Numbered from the stretch's first letter, positions 1 to 11,876 are shown. The stretch: 50,236 bases of DNA from Gynuella sp. (GCA_028282465.1 JANQHX010000019.1:1-50236); one strand, 5' to 3'. Notes: generated from the sequence alone by a model not told the origin. Made by a program: numbers and translations.

Positions 1-996
1 GATGATGCCTTCGGCAATCATGTCACAACGTACGATACCACCGAAGATGTTTACCAGTACCGCTGCAACGTTTTCGTCAGACAGGATGATTTTGAATGCT
101 TCAGCAACACGCTCTTTGGTAGCACCGCCACCTACGTCCAGGAAGTTCGCAGGGGAACCACCGTGCAGGTTAACTATGTCCATGGTACCCATAGCCAGCC
201 CAGCACCGTTTACCATGCAGCCGATGTTGCCATCCAGAGCTACGTAGTTCAGTTCCCAGTTAGCCGCTTCAGATTCACGAGCGTCTTCCTGAGTGTGGTC
301 ACGCATCTCTACCAAGTCAGGATGACGGTACAGAGCGTTAGAGTCGATTACGACTTTAGCATCTAAGCAGTGCAGATTATCTTCAGCGGTAATAACCAGA
401 GGGTTAATCTCCAACAGCGCCAAGTCTTTTTCTTGGAACATGGTGGCCAAGCCCATGAAGATTTTCACGAACTGTTTAATCTGATTGCCTTTAAGACCTA
501 ATTGGAATGCCAGATCACGAGCTTGGAAAGGCTGTGGGCCCACTAGAGGATCAATTTCAGCTTTGAGGATTTTTTCTGGAGTCTCTTCTGCAACTTTCTC
601 AATTTCCACACCACCTTCAGTAGATGCCATGAAAACGATTCGGCGAGTGCCACGATCTACCACTGCACCCAGGTACAGTTCAGATTTAATATCTGTTAGA
701 TCTTCCACCAGGATTTTAGAAACCGGCTGGCCGTTTTCGTCAGTCTGGAAAGTCACTAGGTTAGTGCCCAGCATTGAACGCGCAAACTCTTCTGCCGCTT
801 CTGCTGAGTCGACCAGTTTTACACCGCCCGCTTTACCGCGACCACCCGCGTGTACTTGTGCTTTAACAACAGCTTTACCGCCAAGAGCCTTAACGGCGTC
901 CGCTACTTCTTTGGCGTTGTCATAGGCCTGACCGTTAGAAACAGGCAGACCATACTGTCTAAATAGTTGTTTACCTTGGTATTCGTGAAGGTTCAT
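1..996 (-). CDS. sucC: Succinyl-CoA synthetase beta subunit (3'-truncated by window edge)
   Basis: The frame is open from an ATG at 994-996 to the window edge, giving 332 codons with no stop; the family is about 388 residues, so roughly 56 C-terminal residues lie outside. The product begins [18 protein letters not shown], typical of the ATP-grasp beta subunit, and later shows [22 protein letters not shown] and the GGIVRCD segment near the CoA/ligase domain. With SucD it converts succinyl-CoA, ADP (or GDP) and phosphate to succinate, CoA and NTP in the cytoplasmic TCA cycle. It is the last visible member of the sdh-suc block. A hairpin with a U-tract separates it from lpd, so it may be read from a separate promoter or by read-through. 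sucD is expected just outside but is not visible. Confidence 0.96.
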   Translation of the reverse strand, partial: MNLHEYQGKQLFRQYGLPVSNGQAYDNAKEVADAVKALGGKAVVKAQVHAGGRGKAGGVKLVDSAEAAEEFARSMLGTNLVTFQTDENGQPVSKILVEDLTDIKSELYLGAVVDRGTRRIVFMASTEGGVEIEKVAEETPEKILKAEIDPLVGPQPFQARDLAFQLGLKGNQIKQFVKIFMGLATMFQEKDLALLEINPLVITAEDNLHCLDAKVVIDSNALYRHPDLVEMRDHTQEDARESEAANWELNYVALDGNIGCMVNGAGLAMGTMDIVNLHGGSPANFLDVGGGATKERVAEAFKIILSDENVAAVLVNIFGGIVRCDMIAEGII

Positions 997-1088
997 CTTA
1001 TGTTCCGCTCACTCTGAACAGTCCCTTGACGTAATAATTCTTTTATCCGAAAACTTCGGTGCAAGTGGTACTGCATGATTAAAATAAA

Positions 1089-1115
1089 GAAGTCGCAGGG
1101 AGAGGCTGCGACTTC
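1089..1115 (-). terminator. Rho-independent terminator between lpd and sucC
   Basis: A perfect 10-bp inverted repeat (1089-1098 with 1106-1115) surrounds a 7-nt loop. On the minus strand it is followed by TCTTTATTTT. It begins 20 nt after the lpd stop and ends about 90 nt before the sucC start, so it should terminate or attenuate transcripts leaving lpd. Confidence 0.75.
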
Positions 1116-1134
1116 CAGTTCTACATCTAAATTC

Positions 1135-2604
<1,470 letters not shown>

Positions 2605-2657
2605 TTAGTCCCACTTTTGGCGGGACTTTGTATTCATTGTTAGCTGTTTGCTGACTA

Positions 2658-3869
2658 TTAGATTTCCAGCAGGATTCGTGCAGGATCTTCTAAAAGCTCT
2701 TTGATTGTTACCAAGAACTGCACCGCCTCTTTACCGTCGATCAGACGATGGTCATAAGACAGCGCTAAATACATCATGGGCAGTATTTCAACTTGCCCAT
2801 TCACTGCCATTGGACGCTCCTGGATTTTGTGCATTCCAAGAATGGCTGTTTGAGGTGGGTTCAGAATGGGTGTCGACATTAATGAACCAAACACACCACC
2901 ATTGGTAATGGTGAAGGTGCCACCTTGCATTTCATCGATACCAAGCTGACCTGCTTGAGCACGCTTACCATAGTCTCTGATGGTGCTTTCAATTTCTGCC
3001 AAGCTCATACGATCAGTATCACGTAGCACGGGCACTACCAAGCCGCGATCTGAAGACACAGCAACACCAATATCCTGATAGCCGTGATAAACAATATCAT
3101 CGCCGTCAATCGAAGCATTTACTTCAGGGAAACGCTTGAGTGCTTCCGTTGCCGCCTTGGTAAAGAACGACATGAAACCCAGTCTTGTGCCGTTATGGGT
3201 TTTTTCAAACTGGTCTTTATATTTAGAGCGAAGCTCCATGACTGGTTTCATATTAACTTCGTTAAATGTCGTCAACATTGCAGCGGTTTGCTGAGCTTCA
3301 ACCAGACGCTTGGCTACGCTTTTGCGCAAGCGCGTCATCGCCACTCGCTTTTCAACCTTCTCACCTGGAGCAACCACAACCTGGGGTGCAGCCGGTGCAG
3401 GACTAGGCGCAGCAGCTGGAGCTGGTGCGGATGATTTATTCTTTGCAGCACTAACTATGTCTTCTTTGGTGATACGGCCACCTTTACCTGTACCTTTTAC
3501 GGTCGCAGGATCGACATTATGCTCTTCAGCTAAGCGACGAGCCGCAGGGCTCATGATTACGTCACCCACCTGCACAGTTTCTTCGTCACTGGATTCTTCA
3601 GCTGCAGGTGCCGCTGGGGCCTCAGCGACAGCACCTTCTTCAAAAGTTGCAATCAACTCTTGAGACAGTACCGTGTCGCCCTCGCCTTTTAGAACTTCTT
3701 TCAGCGTTCCGTCGGCTGGAGCAACAACTTCTAAAACTACTTTATCCGTTTCGATATCAACAAGAATTTCGTCTCTTTTAACTGCCTCTCCTGGTTGCTT
3801 ATACCAAGTCGCAATATTTCCATCCGCAACAGATTCAGGAAATTGCGGTGCGTTTATTTCAGTTGCCAT
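2658..3869 (-). CDS. sucB: Dihydrolipoyl succinyltransferase (E2) of 2-oxoglutarate dehydrogenase
   Basis: The product is 403 residues and has the standard E2 layout. An N-terminal lipoyl domain carries the lipoylated lysine in ETDKVVLE (K43). An Ala/Pro/Glu linker follows, then a peripheral subunit-binding domain (about 103-140, [11 protein letters not shown]), a second Ala/Pro linker, and the catalytic acyltransferase domain with YDHRLIDG (H374, D378). It transfers the succinyl group to CoA and forms the complex core. The lipoyl domain starts [17 protein letters not shown], where relatives usually have PxLPES; this is a minor variation. It follows sucA by 35 bp on the minus strand, as expected for a sucAB unit. 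Confidence 0.97.
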   Translation of the reverse strand: MATEINAPQFPESVADGNIATWYKQPGEAVKRDEILVDIETDKVVLEVVAPADGTLKEVLKGEGDTVLSQELIATFEEGAVAEAPAAPAAEESSDEETVQVGDVIMSPAARRLAEEHNVDPATVKGTGKGGRITKEDIVSAAKNKSSAPAPAAAPSPAPAAPQVVVAPGEKVEKRVAMTRLRKSVAKRLVEAQQTAAMLTTFNEVNMKPVMELRSKYKDQFEKTHNGTRLGFMSFFTKAATEALKRFPEVNASIDGDDIVYHGYQDIGVAVSSDRGLVVPVLRDTDRMSLAEIESTIRDYGKRAQAGQLGIDEMQGGTFTITNGGVFGSLMSTPILNPPQTAILGMHKIQERPMAVNGQVEILPMMYLALSYDHRLIDGKEAVQFLVTIKELLEDPARILLEI

Positions 3870-3904
3870 TTTGTGTTCCTTAAACTCTTAAGTTGCGGTG
3901 CTGG

Positions 3905-6754
3905 TTACTTCTTCGGATAAACCAGCGCGTCTTCAAGCAATTGATTCTGTTGTTCTAAATGCAGTTTCATGTAGCCAGCCGCCGGAGAAGCTGAGCCTTC
4001 ACGTCCTACATAACCTAAATACAAATCTGGGTTGTGGCGCAGCACAACTTTACGGAAGTGATGCTGACTGCTGTACCAAGCCCCCTGGTTCATCGGCTCG
4101 TCTTGGCACCAGACCACGTCTTCAACATTCTTATAGCCACTGATGACTTCGAATAAACGCTCTTCCGGGAAAGGATACAGCTGCTCGATTCGAATAATGG
4201 CGACGTTGTCTATTTCCTGTTGACGACGACGCTCGGCAAGATCGTAGTAAACTCTGCCACTACAGAACACCACTCTCTGAACCTTGTCTTTCTGAATGCT
4301 GTCGTCCACTTCATCAATCACTGTCTGGAAGCGACCTGTGGCCAGTTCATCCAAACTAGAGACTGCATCTTTGTGTCGCAATAAGCTCTTCGGCGACATC
4401 ACGACTAACGGCTTTCTCAGATTACGACAAACCTGACGACGCAACATGTGATAAACCTGGGAAGGCGTAGTAGGCACACAAACCTGAATGTTCTGCTCGG
4501 CACACAGCTGTAAGAAACGTTCGAGTCTTGCGGAGCTGTGTTCTGGCCCCTGGCCTTCATAACCATGGGGTAGCAACATAACCAAGCCACATAACCGGCC
4601 CCACTTATGTTCACCACTGGTAATAAACTGATCAATAACAACCTGAGCACCGTTGGCGAAGTCACCAAACTGGGCTTCCCAAATCACCAGTGCGTTAGGC
4701 GTGGTGGTGGCGTAACCATATTCAAACGCCAGAACCGCTTCTTCAGATAAGAATGAATCAAACAGCCTAAATGGTGGTTGATCTTCTTTTAGATTTTGCA
4801 ATGGCAGATAGGTATCGGCATCTTTGTTGTTGTGAAGAACCGCGTGTCTGTGCACGAAGGTGCCACGGCCGATATCCTGCCCTGTCATTCGAATAGGATG
4901 ACCCTGTTCCAAAATAGTGGCGTAGGCTAATGTTTCCGCAAAACCCCAGTTAATAGGTAATGCACCCGCGGCCATTTTTTCACGGTCATCAATGATCTTT
5001 TGAACCTGACGCTGAAGCGGAAAACCATCTGGCACCTTGTTCATTCGATAGGCAATTTCTTGAAGCTCTTTCAAATCTATACCGGAATCAAAATCGTCTT
5101 CAAGGGGCTGATTTAAATAAGGCGTCCAGTCAACGAACAAACCTGTGTTGGGTTCTTTAACCAAAGACTTGGCCACGTGATCGCCATTTGATAAAGCCGT
5201 TCGGTAATCTTCAGCAACGTTAGTTAGGCCATTTCCAGTGATCACACCATCGCCCACTAACTTTTTACCATAGAGATCCCAAGTAGATTTTTGCTGACGA
5301 ATTTGAGCGTACATCAGCGGCTGAGTCATGGCTGGTTCGTCGGCTTCGTTATGGCCTCTACGACGATAACAAACCAGATCAATTACCACGTCACGCTTGA
5401 ACTGCTGACGGTAATCAACAGCTAACTGAGTGGCAAATACAACGGCTTCTGGATCATCACCATTAACATGAAGAATGGGGGCCTGAACCATTTTGGCGAT
5501 GTCGGTACAGTATTCTGTTGACCGAGCATCTTCTTGCTTAGAAGTGGTGAAGCCTACTTGGTTATTGATGACGATATGGATGGTACCACCAGTACCATAG
5601 CCACGGGTTTGAGACATCTGGAATGTCTCCATCACGACACCCTGACCCGCAAACGCAGCGTCTCCGTGAATGGATACAGGAATCACCTGATCGCCAGTCT
5701 CGTCGTTACGACGGTCTTGTCTCGCCCTAACCGACCCTTCAACCACTGGAGAAACAATTTCTAAGTGAGATGGGTTAAACGCTAACGCCAAATGCACTTC
5801 ACCACCAGAGGTCATTACGTTTGAAGAAAAACCTTGGTGATATTTAACATCGCCCGAGCCCATTTCATAGAAGGACTTACCTTCAAACTCGTCGAAAAGA
5901 TCTTGCGGGTTTTTACCTAAGATATTGACCAGAACATTCAGACGACCACGGTGAGCCATTCCAATGACCACTTCTTTTGTGCCATAAGAACCTGCTCTTT
6001 GAATGAGTTCGTCCAACATTGGAATTAACGATTCACCGCCTTCCAAGCCAAATCGCTTAGTACCTGGGTACTTAGACTGCAGGAATTTCTCCATGCCTTC
6101 AGCGGCTGTCAATCGTTCAAAAATATGCAGCTTGGCTTCTTTGCTGTACTCGGGATGAGAACGAACCGATTCCATTCGTTGTTCGATCCAACGGCGCTCA
6201 GCGGTATCGACAATGTGAGTAAACTCAGCGCCAATAGCAGAGCAATAAGTCAGCTCTAGGTTTTCAATAATTTCTTTTAACGATGCTTCTTCTTTACCGA
6301 AATAAAGATTGTTGCAGTTAAAAATGGAATCTTCGTCTGCCTTAGATAACTCGTGATATTGTAATTCAAGGTCCGGTACTGGATCTCGTGCTACCAAACC
6401 GAGGGGATCTAGTTGAGCTTTTTGGTGACCACGAAAACGATAAGCAGTGGCAAGCTGGTGAACTTTTACCTGTTTGCGTTCGTGTTCAGAGGAAATACTA
6501 GGTGCAACACTGGCAGAGGATAATTTCTGTTGGTTTTTACCTAGAAGAAAAAAATGATCGCGAATGGGTGAATGAGGAACTTCCGCATGAACAGTTTCAT
6601 TCACTCTTGGCAGTTTATCGAAGGCTGCGCGCCAGTCTTCTGGTACCGAATTAGGATCTCTCAAATAGGCTTCGTACAACTCTTCCAAATAATTTGAGTT
6701 GCCGCCGGTCAAATGGGAGGTTCCCCACAACTGCTCCATGATGCTTTCGTGCAT
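3905..6754 (-). CDS. sucA: 2-oxoglutarate dehydrogenase E1 component
   Basis: The 949-residue thiamine-diphosphate enzyme decarboxylates 2-oxoglutarate and succinylates SucB lipoyl groups. The N-terminus carries the short helix (EQLWGTSHLTGGNSNYLEELY) that tethers E1 to E2. Further on are MAHRGRLNVL, GDAAFAGQGVVMETFQ with INNQVGFTT for ThDP/Mg binding, CYRRRGHNEADEP, the transketolase-like pyrimidine domain (TGQDIGRGTF..HRHAVLH) and a C-terminal domain containing WCQDEPMNQGAW. Length is near the usual 930-950. The start ATG has AAGG a few bases upstream. It lies 167 bp after sdhB, with a GC-rich hairpin in that gap, so part of its transcription probably comes from the sdh promoter. Confidence 0.97.
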   Translation of the reverse strand: MHESIMEQLWGTSHLTGGNSNYLEELYEAYLRDPNSVPEDWRAAFDKLPRVNETVHAEVPHSPIRDHFFLLGKNQQKLSSASVAPSISSEHERKQVKVHQLATAYRFRGHQKAQLDPLGLVARDPVPDLELQYHELSKADEDSIFNCNNLYFGKEEASLKEIIENLELTYCSAIGAEFTHIVDTAERRWIEQRMESVRSHPEYSKEAKLHIFERLTAAEGMEKFLQSKYPGTKRFGLEGGESLIPMLDELIQRAGSYGTKEVVIGMAHRGRLNVLVNILGKNPQDLFDEFEGKSFYEMGSGDVKYHQGFSSNVMTSGGEVHLALAFNPSHLEIVSPVVEGSVRARQDRRNDETGDQVIPVSIHGDAAFAGQGVVMETFQMSQTRGYGTGGTIHIVINNQVGFTTSKQEDARSTEYCTDIAKMVQAPILHVNGDDPEAVVFATQLAVDYRQQFKRDVVIDLVCYRRRGHNEADEPAMTQPLMYAQIRQQKSTWDLYGKKLVGDGVITGNGLTNVAEDYRTALSNGDHVAKSLVKEPNTGLFVDWTPYLNQPLEDDFDSGIDLKELQEIAYRMNKVPDGFPLQRQVQKIIDDREKMAAGALPINWGFAETLAYATILEQGHPIRMTGQDIGRGTFVHRHAVLHNNKDADTYLPLQNLKEDQPPFRLFDSFLSEEAVLAFEYGYATTTPNALVIWEAQFGDFANGAQVVIDQFITSGEHKWGRLCGLVMLLPHGYEGQGPEHSSARLERFLQLCAEQNIQVCVPTTPSQVYHMLRRQVCRNLRKPLVVMSPKSLLRHKDAVSSLDELATGRFQTVIDEVDDSIQKDKVQRVVFCSGRVYYDLAERRRQQEIDNVAIIRIEQLYPFPEERLFEVISGYKNVEDVVWCQDEPMNQGAWYSSQHHFRKVVLRHNPDLYLGYVGREGSASPAAGYMKLHLEQQNQLLEDALVYPKK

Positions 6755-6874
6755 GGTTTAACCTTAATAGCAGATGATCTTGGACCCCGTTCCTTTAAAT
6801 GGCTGGGCGACTTATTTTAATCCGCCACAGTCTCCTCCGGTTTTGGTATGTCCTGACAAGTAATTTAAAATTAT

Positions 6875-6894
6875 GAGCCGGGTTTCCCCGGCTC
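6875..6894 (-). terminator. GC-rich hairpin between sdhB and sucA (attenuator, processing site or weak terminator)
   Basis: An 8-bp perfect GC-rich stem (6875-6882 with 6887-6894) has a 4-nt loop and lies 27 nt past the sdhB stop. On the minus strand it is followed by ATAATTTTAAATTA, which is U-rich but not a clean U-tract. Partial termination or stabilisation of the sdh mRNA 3' end is more likely than full termination. Confidence 0.5.
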
Positions 6895-6921
6895 TCCAAT
6901 ATTGAGTTAAGCAGTTAAATA

Positions 6922-7629
6922 TCAAGTCGCACTGCTTAAAAGCATATTTCTAATATGACCAATTGCTCGGGTCGGGTTCAATCCTTTAGGGCATACGTTC
7001 ACACAGTTCATGATGCCTCTGCAACGGAAAACTGAGAATGGATCATCCAAATCAGCCAATCTCTCTTCTGTTGCAGTATCACGACTGTCCGCTAGGAAAC
7101 GATATGCTTGCAATAAACCCGATGGCCCAACAAATTTATCCGGATTCCACCAGAAAGATGGACAAGCTGTTGAACAACAGGCACACAAAATACACTCATA
7201 AAGACCGTCAAGCTTGGCACGTTCTTCTGGTGACTGCAGTCTTTCAATAGCCGGGGCCGGTTCATCATTAATTAGATAAGGCTTAATTTTTTCGTATTGT
7301 TTGTAGAAAGTAGACATGTCCACAATTAAGTCACGAACAACTGGCAGACCGGGTAAAGGTCTAATCACCAATTTTTTACCTGGCTTAACTACTTCAGACA
7401 GAGGTGTTACACAGGCTAAGCCATTTTTACCGTTCATGTTAAGGCCGTCTGATCCACAAACACCTTCACGGCAAGAACGACGGAACGCAACACTGTCGTC
7501 TTTTTCTTTAATAAGATGAAGAACATCCAAAACCATTAAATCTTTACCGGCAGGAATTTCAAGATCGTAATCCTGCATTGAAGGCTTCTTATCGGTTTCT
7601 GGGTTGTATCGATATACGCTAACTAACAT
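6922..7629 (-). CDS. sdhB: Succinate dehydrogenase iron-sulfur subunit
   Basis: The 235-residue subunit relays electrons from the FAD of SdhA to membrane quinone. Three cluster motifs are visible: the N-terminal plant-ferredoxin-type 2Fe-2S set (SCREGVCGSDG plus LAC), the CILCACCSTACP motif, and CRGIMNCVNVCPKGLNP near the C-terminus, which together supply ligands for the 4Fe-4S and 3Fe-4S clusters. The start codon is preceded by a strong GGAGG. It lies 9 bp after sdhA. The length and all cluster cysteines look normal. Confidence 0.98.
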   Translation of the reverse strand: MLVSVYRYNPETDKKPSMQDYDLEIPAGKDLMVLDVLHLIKEKDDSVAFRRSCREGVCGSDGLNMNGKNGLACVTPLSEVVKPGKKLVIRPLPGLPVVRDLIVDMSTFYKQYEKIKPYLINDEPAPAIERLQSPEERAKLDGLYECILCACCSTACPSFWWNPDKFVGPSGLLQAYRFLADSRDTATEERLADLDDPFSVFRCRGIMNCVNVCPKGLNPTRAIGHIRNMLLSSAT

Positions 7630-7638
7630 TGTCGCCTC

Positions 7639-9411
7639 CTAGTAACTACGTGCAGTTGGTTGGAAAGCATCCATGGTTTCTGGTGCGAAGTTCACACCAC
7701 GCTTGGTCACTGTTTTGTCTGTTGGGAAATACAACGAATGACATAACCAGTTTTCATCGTCACGCTCTTGGTAATCTTCCCGAGCATGAGCACCGCGACT
7801 TTCAGTACGCTGCTCTGCTGCAATGGCAGTGGCTTCTGCGACTTCAAGTAGGTTTTCCAATTCTAAAGCTTCAATACGTGCAGTGTTGAAGGCGTTGGAC
7901 TTGTCAGAGAGATGAAGGTTCTCAACTCTTTCACGAATTTCCTGCAACTTGACCTTGCCTTCTTCCATGGCATCGCCACGACGGAATACACCAAAATGCA
8001 ATTGCATGCAGCTTTGGAGGTCTGCTCGAACAGTTGCAGCATTTTCCCCTGAGCTGGAATTATTCAAACGATCCAATCGAGCCATGGCTCTTTCGATGTC
8101 AGATTCAGAAGCGGGTTTGGTATCAAAACCTTCGCGTAAAGATTTTTCGATTTGCAAACCGGCTGCGCGGCCGAATACAACCAAATCCAGTAATGAGTTA
8201 CCACCCAAACGGTTAGCGCCATGAACAGATACACAGGCGGCTTCACCACAGGCATAAAACCCTTCAATGATTTGGTCTTCGCCTGCAGAATTTTGAGTTA
8301 AGGCCTGACCGCCAACATTGGTTGGAATACCGCCCATCATGTAGTGACAGGTTGGTACCACAGGGATGGGTTCTTTAACTGGGTCTGCGTGAGCAAAAGT
8401 ACGAGACAGTTCTAGGATGCCTGGAAGACGTTCGTTCAGAACCTCTTCACCCAAGTGATCAAGTTTCAGGTAAACATGATCACCGTTTTCACCACAGCCA
8501 CGGCCGTCTAAAATTTCGAGAATCATTGAACGGGCTACTACATCTCTTCCCGCTAGGTCTTTGTAGTTAGGCGCATAACGTTCCATGAAACGTTCGCCGT
8601 CTTTGTTGATCAGGTAACCGCCTTCTCCGCGACAGCCTTCTGTGACTAGAACACCAGCACCTGCAATTCCGGTTGGGTGGAACTGCCACATTTCCATGTC
8701 TTGAACAGGGAAGCCAGCGCGTAGAGCCATACCAATTCCGTCACCGGTATTAATGTGGGCGTTAGTGGTTGACGCATAAATACGACCAGCACCACCGGTA
8801 GCAAATACGGTAGCTTTTGAGCGGATATAAACGGTTTCGCCAGTTTCCATACAAATAGCAATAACGCCTACTACCGCGCCGTCTGTATTGGTCACCAGGT
8901 CAACAGCAAACCATTCATTTAAGAATTGAGTACCGGCTTTTAAGTTTGCTTGGTAAAGCGTGTGTAGCAAGGCGTGTCCAGTACGGTCGGCTGCTGCACA
9001 GGTTCTAGAAGCCTGACCGCCTTTGCCAAATTCTTTCGACTGCCCGCCAAATGGGCGCTGGTAGATACGCCCTTCGTCTGTACGGGAGAAAGGAAGACCC
9101 ATATGGTCTAGTTCGAATACCGCCTGAGGGCCTACCGAACACATGTATTCAATAGCGTCTTGGTCGCCAATAAAGTCTGACCCTTTGACGGTGTCGTACA
9201 TGTGCCAGCGCCAATCGTCATTTGGATCAGCACTGGCGATCGCACAGGTAATACCGCCTTGCGCCGATACTGTGTGAGATCGGGTTGGAAATACTTTTGA
9301 AATTACTGCGGTTTTAAAACCGGACTGTGCCATTTGCACAGATGCGCGCATTCCAGCGCCACCGCCGCCAATTACGATGGCGTCGAATGTCATTGTTCTC
9401 ATGTTGGTCAT
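7639..9411 (-). CDS. sdhA: Succinate dehydrogenase flavoprotein subunit
   Basis: The 590-residue catalytic subunit oxidises succinate to fumarate with covalently bound FAD. Visible signatures are the FAD-binding GGGGAGMRA near residue 16, [11 protein letters not shown] with the flavin-linked histidine, [21 protein letters not shown], the active-site [10 protein letters not shown] segment and [18 protein letters not shown]. Several in-frame Mets occur at the N-terminus (M1, M4, M7). The first is chosen because a GGGGA sits upstream, inside the end of sdhD. It is followed 9 bp later by sdhB. Nothing is missing from the active site. Confidence 0.98.
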   Translation of the reverse strand: MTNMRTMTFDAIVIGGGGAGMRASVQMAQSGFKTAVISKVFPTRSHTVSAQGGITCAIASADPNDDWRWHMYDTVKGSDFIGDQDAIEYMCSVGPQAVFELDHMGLPFSRTDEGRIYQRPFGGQSKEFGKGGQASRTCAAADRTGHALLHTLYQANLKAGTQFLNEWFAVDLVTNTDGAVVGVIAICMETGETVYIRSKATVFATGGAGRIYASTTNAHINTGDGIGMALRAGFPVQDMEMWQFHPTGIAGAGVLVTEGCRGEGGYLINKDGERFMERYAPNYKDLAGRDVVARSMILEILDGRGCGENGDHVYLKLDHLGEEVLNERLPGILELSRTFAHADPVKEPIPVVPTCHYMMGGIPTNVGGQALTQNSAGEDQIIEGFYACGEAACVSVHGANRLGGNSLLDLVVFGRAAGLQIEKSLREGFDTKPASESDIERAMARLDRLNNSSSGENAATVRADLQSCMQLHFGVFRRGDAMEEGKVKLQEIRERVENLHLSDKSNAFNTARIEALELENLLEVAEATAIAAEQRTESRGAHAREDYQERDDENWLCHSLYFPTDKTVTKRGVNFAPETMDAFQPTARSY

Positions 9412-9418
9412 GTTATTG

Positions 9419-9763
9419 TTATCCCCAGAGAGCCGTTACAGTTGCAAGTACATATACGAACAAAGTTAGTGCAACGACTAGCAAAAATACGAAACGAATA
9501 AAGGTTGCTTTGATGTAGTCAGTGGCAACAGTCCATAGACCTATCCAGGCATGAACCAAAACTGATAACACGGTTAAAAGGGTAAAAATCTTAACCCAAC
9601 CTTGGGAGAACAACTGCGCCCACTGAGCGTATTGTAAATCTGGGTTTTTAACTAAGAAGGCCACAATAAAGATGGTATAGGCAGCCAGAATAACAGCCGA
9701 TAGCCTCTGCAGCATCCAATCAGACAAACCGCTTCTACTTAAATTAGTTATGCTTCTAACCAT
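9419..9763 (-). CDS. sdhD: Succinate dehydrogenase membrane anchor subunit D
   Basis: The product is a small integral membrane protein that, with SdhC, binds heme b and forms the quinone site. I chose the ATG at 9761-9763 (114 residues, [13 protein letters not shown]). It overlaps the sdhC stop as TAATG and matches the family length of about 115. An upstream in-frame start at 9778 would add five residues. Three hydrophobic segments are visible. [17 protein letters not shown] in the second carries the candidate heme-ligand histidine and the conserved Asp-Tyr pair. The one-base overlap indicates translational coupling with sdhC. Confidence 0.93.
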   Translation of the reverse strand: MVRSITNLSRSGLSDWMLQRLSAVILAAYTIFIVAFLVKNPDLQYAQWAQLFSQGWVKIFTLLTVLSVLVHAWIGLWTVATDYIKATFIRFVFLLVVALTLFVYVLATVTALWG

Positions 9764-10140
9764 TATGCCCACACCCAAATCGCTGCAAGAATTATTAATA
9801 AAGCGGCCGCAACCAGCACAATAATAGCGTTAGCTAAACCGCCCTCTTTCGTTTCACCAAATCCTGCATCCATAAACAAATGTTTGATGCCAGCAACTAG
9901 GTGGTAGGCCACAGCGGCAAGAACCAGCCATAGGATGAAACTTGCGAAACCTCCTTGAGCAAAGGCAACCGCCCTTTCAAAACCGTCGGCCGACTGAAGA
10001 GACAGGTTAAATAACCAAATCAAAACACCAATACCGATTAGGAGGAATACACCTGAAATTCTATGAAGAATGGAAGCAATAGCGGGGAGGGGCTGACGAA
10101 TAGTCAGAAGGTCTAAATTTACGGGTCTGTTTTTATTCAC
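9763..10140 (-). CDS. sdhC: Succinate dehydrogenase cytochrome b556 subunit
   Basis: The 125-residue membrane protein is the first gene of the sdh-suc block. The N-terminal RPVNLDLLTIRQPLPAIASI and LHRISG are the classic SdhC signature. Three transmembrane segments follow, and YHLVAGIKHLFMD in the second contains the heme-axial histidine. It anchors SdhAB to the inner membrane and contributes to quinone reduction. A well-formed sigma70-type promoter lies about 175 bp upstream (10315-10343). Its stop overlaps the sdhD start. Confidence 0.96.
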   Translation of the reverse strand: MNKNRPVNLDLLTIRQPLPAIASILHRISGVFLLIGIGVLIWLFNLSLQSADGFERAVAFAQGGFASFILWLVLAAVAYHLVAGIKHLFMDAGFGETKEGGLANAIIVLVAAALLIILAAIWVWA

Positions 10141-10314
10141 GGCTTATTCTCTTAGTTAGCCTTTTTATGTTCTCTCTTCCTATTAAAGTACCTAACCACA
10201 CACAAAACCAAACATAATCCTTTAATATTGTGCTGTTAGGCTTTCTTTGCACCAAAACGCTCCATAAGCCTTCTAGTCCGTGCTTTTAAGAGGGGTGATC
10301 CGAAATTGGGCGGC

Positions 10315-10343
10315 ATTATAGACACGCCTTATACCAATTACAA
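10315..10343 (-). promoter_or_regulatory. Predicted sigma70 promoter of sdhCDAB-suc
   Basis: On the minus strand TTGTAA (10343-10338), a 17-bp spacer and a perfect TATAAT (10320-10315) are present. Predicted transcription starts near 10308, leaving a leader of about 170 nt before the sdhC ATG. Confidence 0.7.
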
Positions 10344-10452
10344 ATGGTCACAATTTAACCAAATTGATGTAAACCATTATCTAATCTGGATGAGTTTGAA
10401 AATTATTCAACCCTAAAATTCACCCACTCAGTTTTATTAGCCAAAGGCCAAA

Positions 10453-10480
10453 TTGACAAAAGTAGACAAAACTCTATAGT
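10453..10480 (+). promoter_or_regulatory. Predicted sigma70 promoter of gltA
   Basis: A perfect TTGACA (10453-10458), a 16-bp spacer and TATAGT (10475-10480) face gltA. Transcription would begin near 10487, giving a leader of about 110 nt. Confidence 0.7.
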
Positions 10481-10598
10481 TGGCCCGGATTTTTAGACCT
10501 CAGTTCCTATTCATACTCTCAAAAACAGTTAAGTGCCGTATAACAATGCGAACTATTATTAAATAGATGCACTGACTGATCATAAGAAAGGAGGCCTC

Positions 10599-11876
10599 AT
10601 GGCTGATAAAAAAGCTCAGCTGATCATCGAAGGTAAAGACCCTATTGAATTGCCTATTTACGAAGGGACGCTTGGCCCGGACGTAATCGATGTGACTAGC
10701 TTGACTGCTCAGGGTTATTTCACCTATGACCCAGGATTTGTTTCCACTGCTGCAACAGAATCCAAGATCACTTTTATCGACGGTGGTAAGGGACAATTAC
10801 TGCACCGCGGTTACCCAATTGAAGACTTGGCAGAAAAGTCTGATTACTTGGAAACCTGCTATCTGCTGCTTTACGGCGAACTTCCAACCTCTGAGGAGAA
10901 GGAAGAATTTGTCGCCATGATCATGCGTCACACCATGGTTCATGAGCAGATCCATCAATTCTTCCATGGTTTCCGTCGTGACTCTCACCCAATGGCTGTG
11001 ATGGTGGGCGTTGTCGGTGCATTGGCTGCTTTCTATCACGACTCTTTAGACATCACCAATCAACGTCACCGTGAAATTACAGCTCATCGTTTGATCTCCA
11101 AGATGCCAACATTGGCAGCCATGGTGTACAAATACAGCATAGGTCAGCCTTTCGTTTACCCTCGTAACGACCTGAATTATGCCGAGAACTTCCTGTATAT
11201 GATGTTCTCAACACCTTGCGAAGAGTACACCCCCAACCCAGTACTTGCTAAAGCAATGGATCGTGTTTTCCTACTTCACGCCGACCACGAGCAGAACGCT
11301 TCTACGTCCACTGTGCGCTTAGCTGGCTCTTCTGGCGCCAACCCATTCGCTTGTATCTCTTCCGGCATTGCAGCCCTTTGGGGGCCTGCTCACGGCGGTG
11401 CTAACGAAGCCGTACTGAATATGCTCGAAGAAATTGGCGATGAGTCTCGCATTGAAGAGTTCATTGAGCGCGCCAAAGACAAGAATGATCCATTCCGTTT
11501 AATGGGCTTTGGCCACAGGGTTTACAAGAACTATGACCCTAGAGCTAAGGTAATGAAAGAACACTGTGATCAGGTTCTGGCTGAACTTGGCTTAGGTAAT
11601 GATCCTCTGCTGAAAATTGCTATGAAGCTTGAGAAAATCGCATTGGAAGACGAGTACTTCATTGAGAAGAAGCTGTATCCGAATGTCGATTTCTACTCGG
11701 GCATCATTCTTAAAGCCATTGGAATTCCTGTAGAGATGTTCACTGTGATCTTTGCGTTGGGTAGAACTCCAGGTTGGATTGCTCACTGGAAAGAAATGAT
11801 TGGCGGTTCTTACCGTATTGGAAGACCGCGTCAGCTTTATACCGGCCACACTGCGAGAACTTATCCAGACAAATAA
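10599..11876 (+). CDS. gltA: Citrate synthase
   Basis: The 425-residue enzyme condenses oxaloacetate and acetyl-CoA to citrate, the entry step of the TCA cycle. Catalytic residues are visible as H265 in HGGANEAV, H306 in [14 protein letters not shown] and D364 in NVDFYSG, aligned with the type II enzyme of gammaproteobacteria. That type is a hexamer inhibited by NADH; the allosteric property is a family inference. The start has a strong AAAGGAGG. It is divergent from sdhCDAB, the arrangement seen in E. coli and Pseudomonas, and is followed by an intrinsic terminator. Confidence 0.98.
   Translation: MADKKAQLIIEGKDPIELPIYEGTLGPDVIDVTSLTAQGYFTYDPGFVSTAATESKITFIDGGKGQLLHRGYPIEDLAEKSDYLETCYLLLYGELPTSEEKEEFVAMIMRHTMVHEQIHQFFHGFRRDSHPMAVMVGVVGALAAFYHDSLDITNQRHREITAHRLISKMPTLAAMVYKYSIGQPFVYPRNDLNYAENFLYMMFSTPCEEYTPNPVLAKAMDRVFLLHADHEQNASTSTVRLAGSSGANPFACISSGIAALWGPAHGGANEAVLNMLEEIGDESRIEEFIERAKDKNDPFRLMGFGHRVYKNYDPRAKVMKEHCDQVLAELGLGNDPLLKIAMKLEKIALEDEYFIEKKLYPNVDFYSGIILKAIGIPVEMFTVIFALGRTPGWIAHWKEMIGGSYRIGRPRQLYTGHTARTYPDK

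Larger units (their letters stand above)
10141..10598. other. 458-bp divergent control region between sdhC and gltA
   Basis: No gene is visible here. The region holds two outward-facing promoters (listed separately) about 110 bp apart. The leaders are long: roughly 170 nt for sdhC and 110 nt for gltA. The stretch between the promoters (about 10344-10452) is AT-rich and is the natural place for shared regulator binding. I could not recognise a specific operator by eye. Confidence 0.6.

Noticed and set aside
485-925. Long plus-strand open frame (146 codons) opposite sucC.
   Set aside because: It is the antisense shadow of the conserved sucC frame and has no recognisable protein features.
1020-1060. 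TTGCAC with a small CCGAA-GTT-TTCGG palindrome upstream of sucC as a promoter.
   Set aside because: No acceptable -10 hexamer lies at 16-18 bp, so I do not call a promoter.
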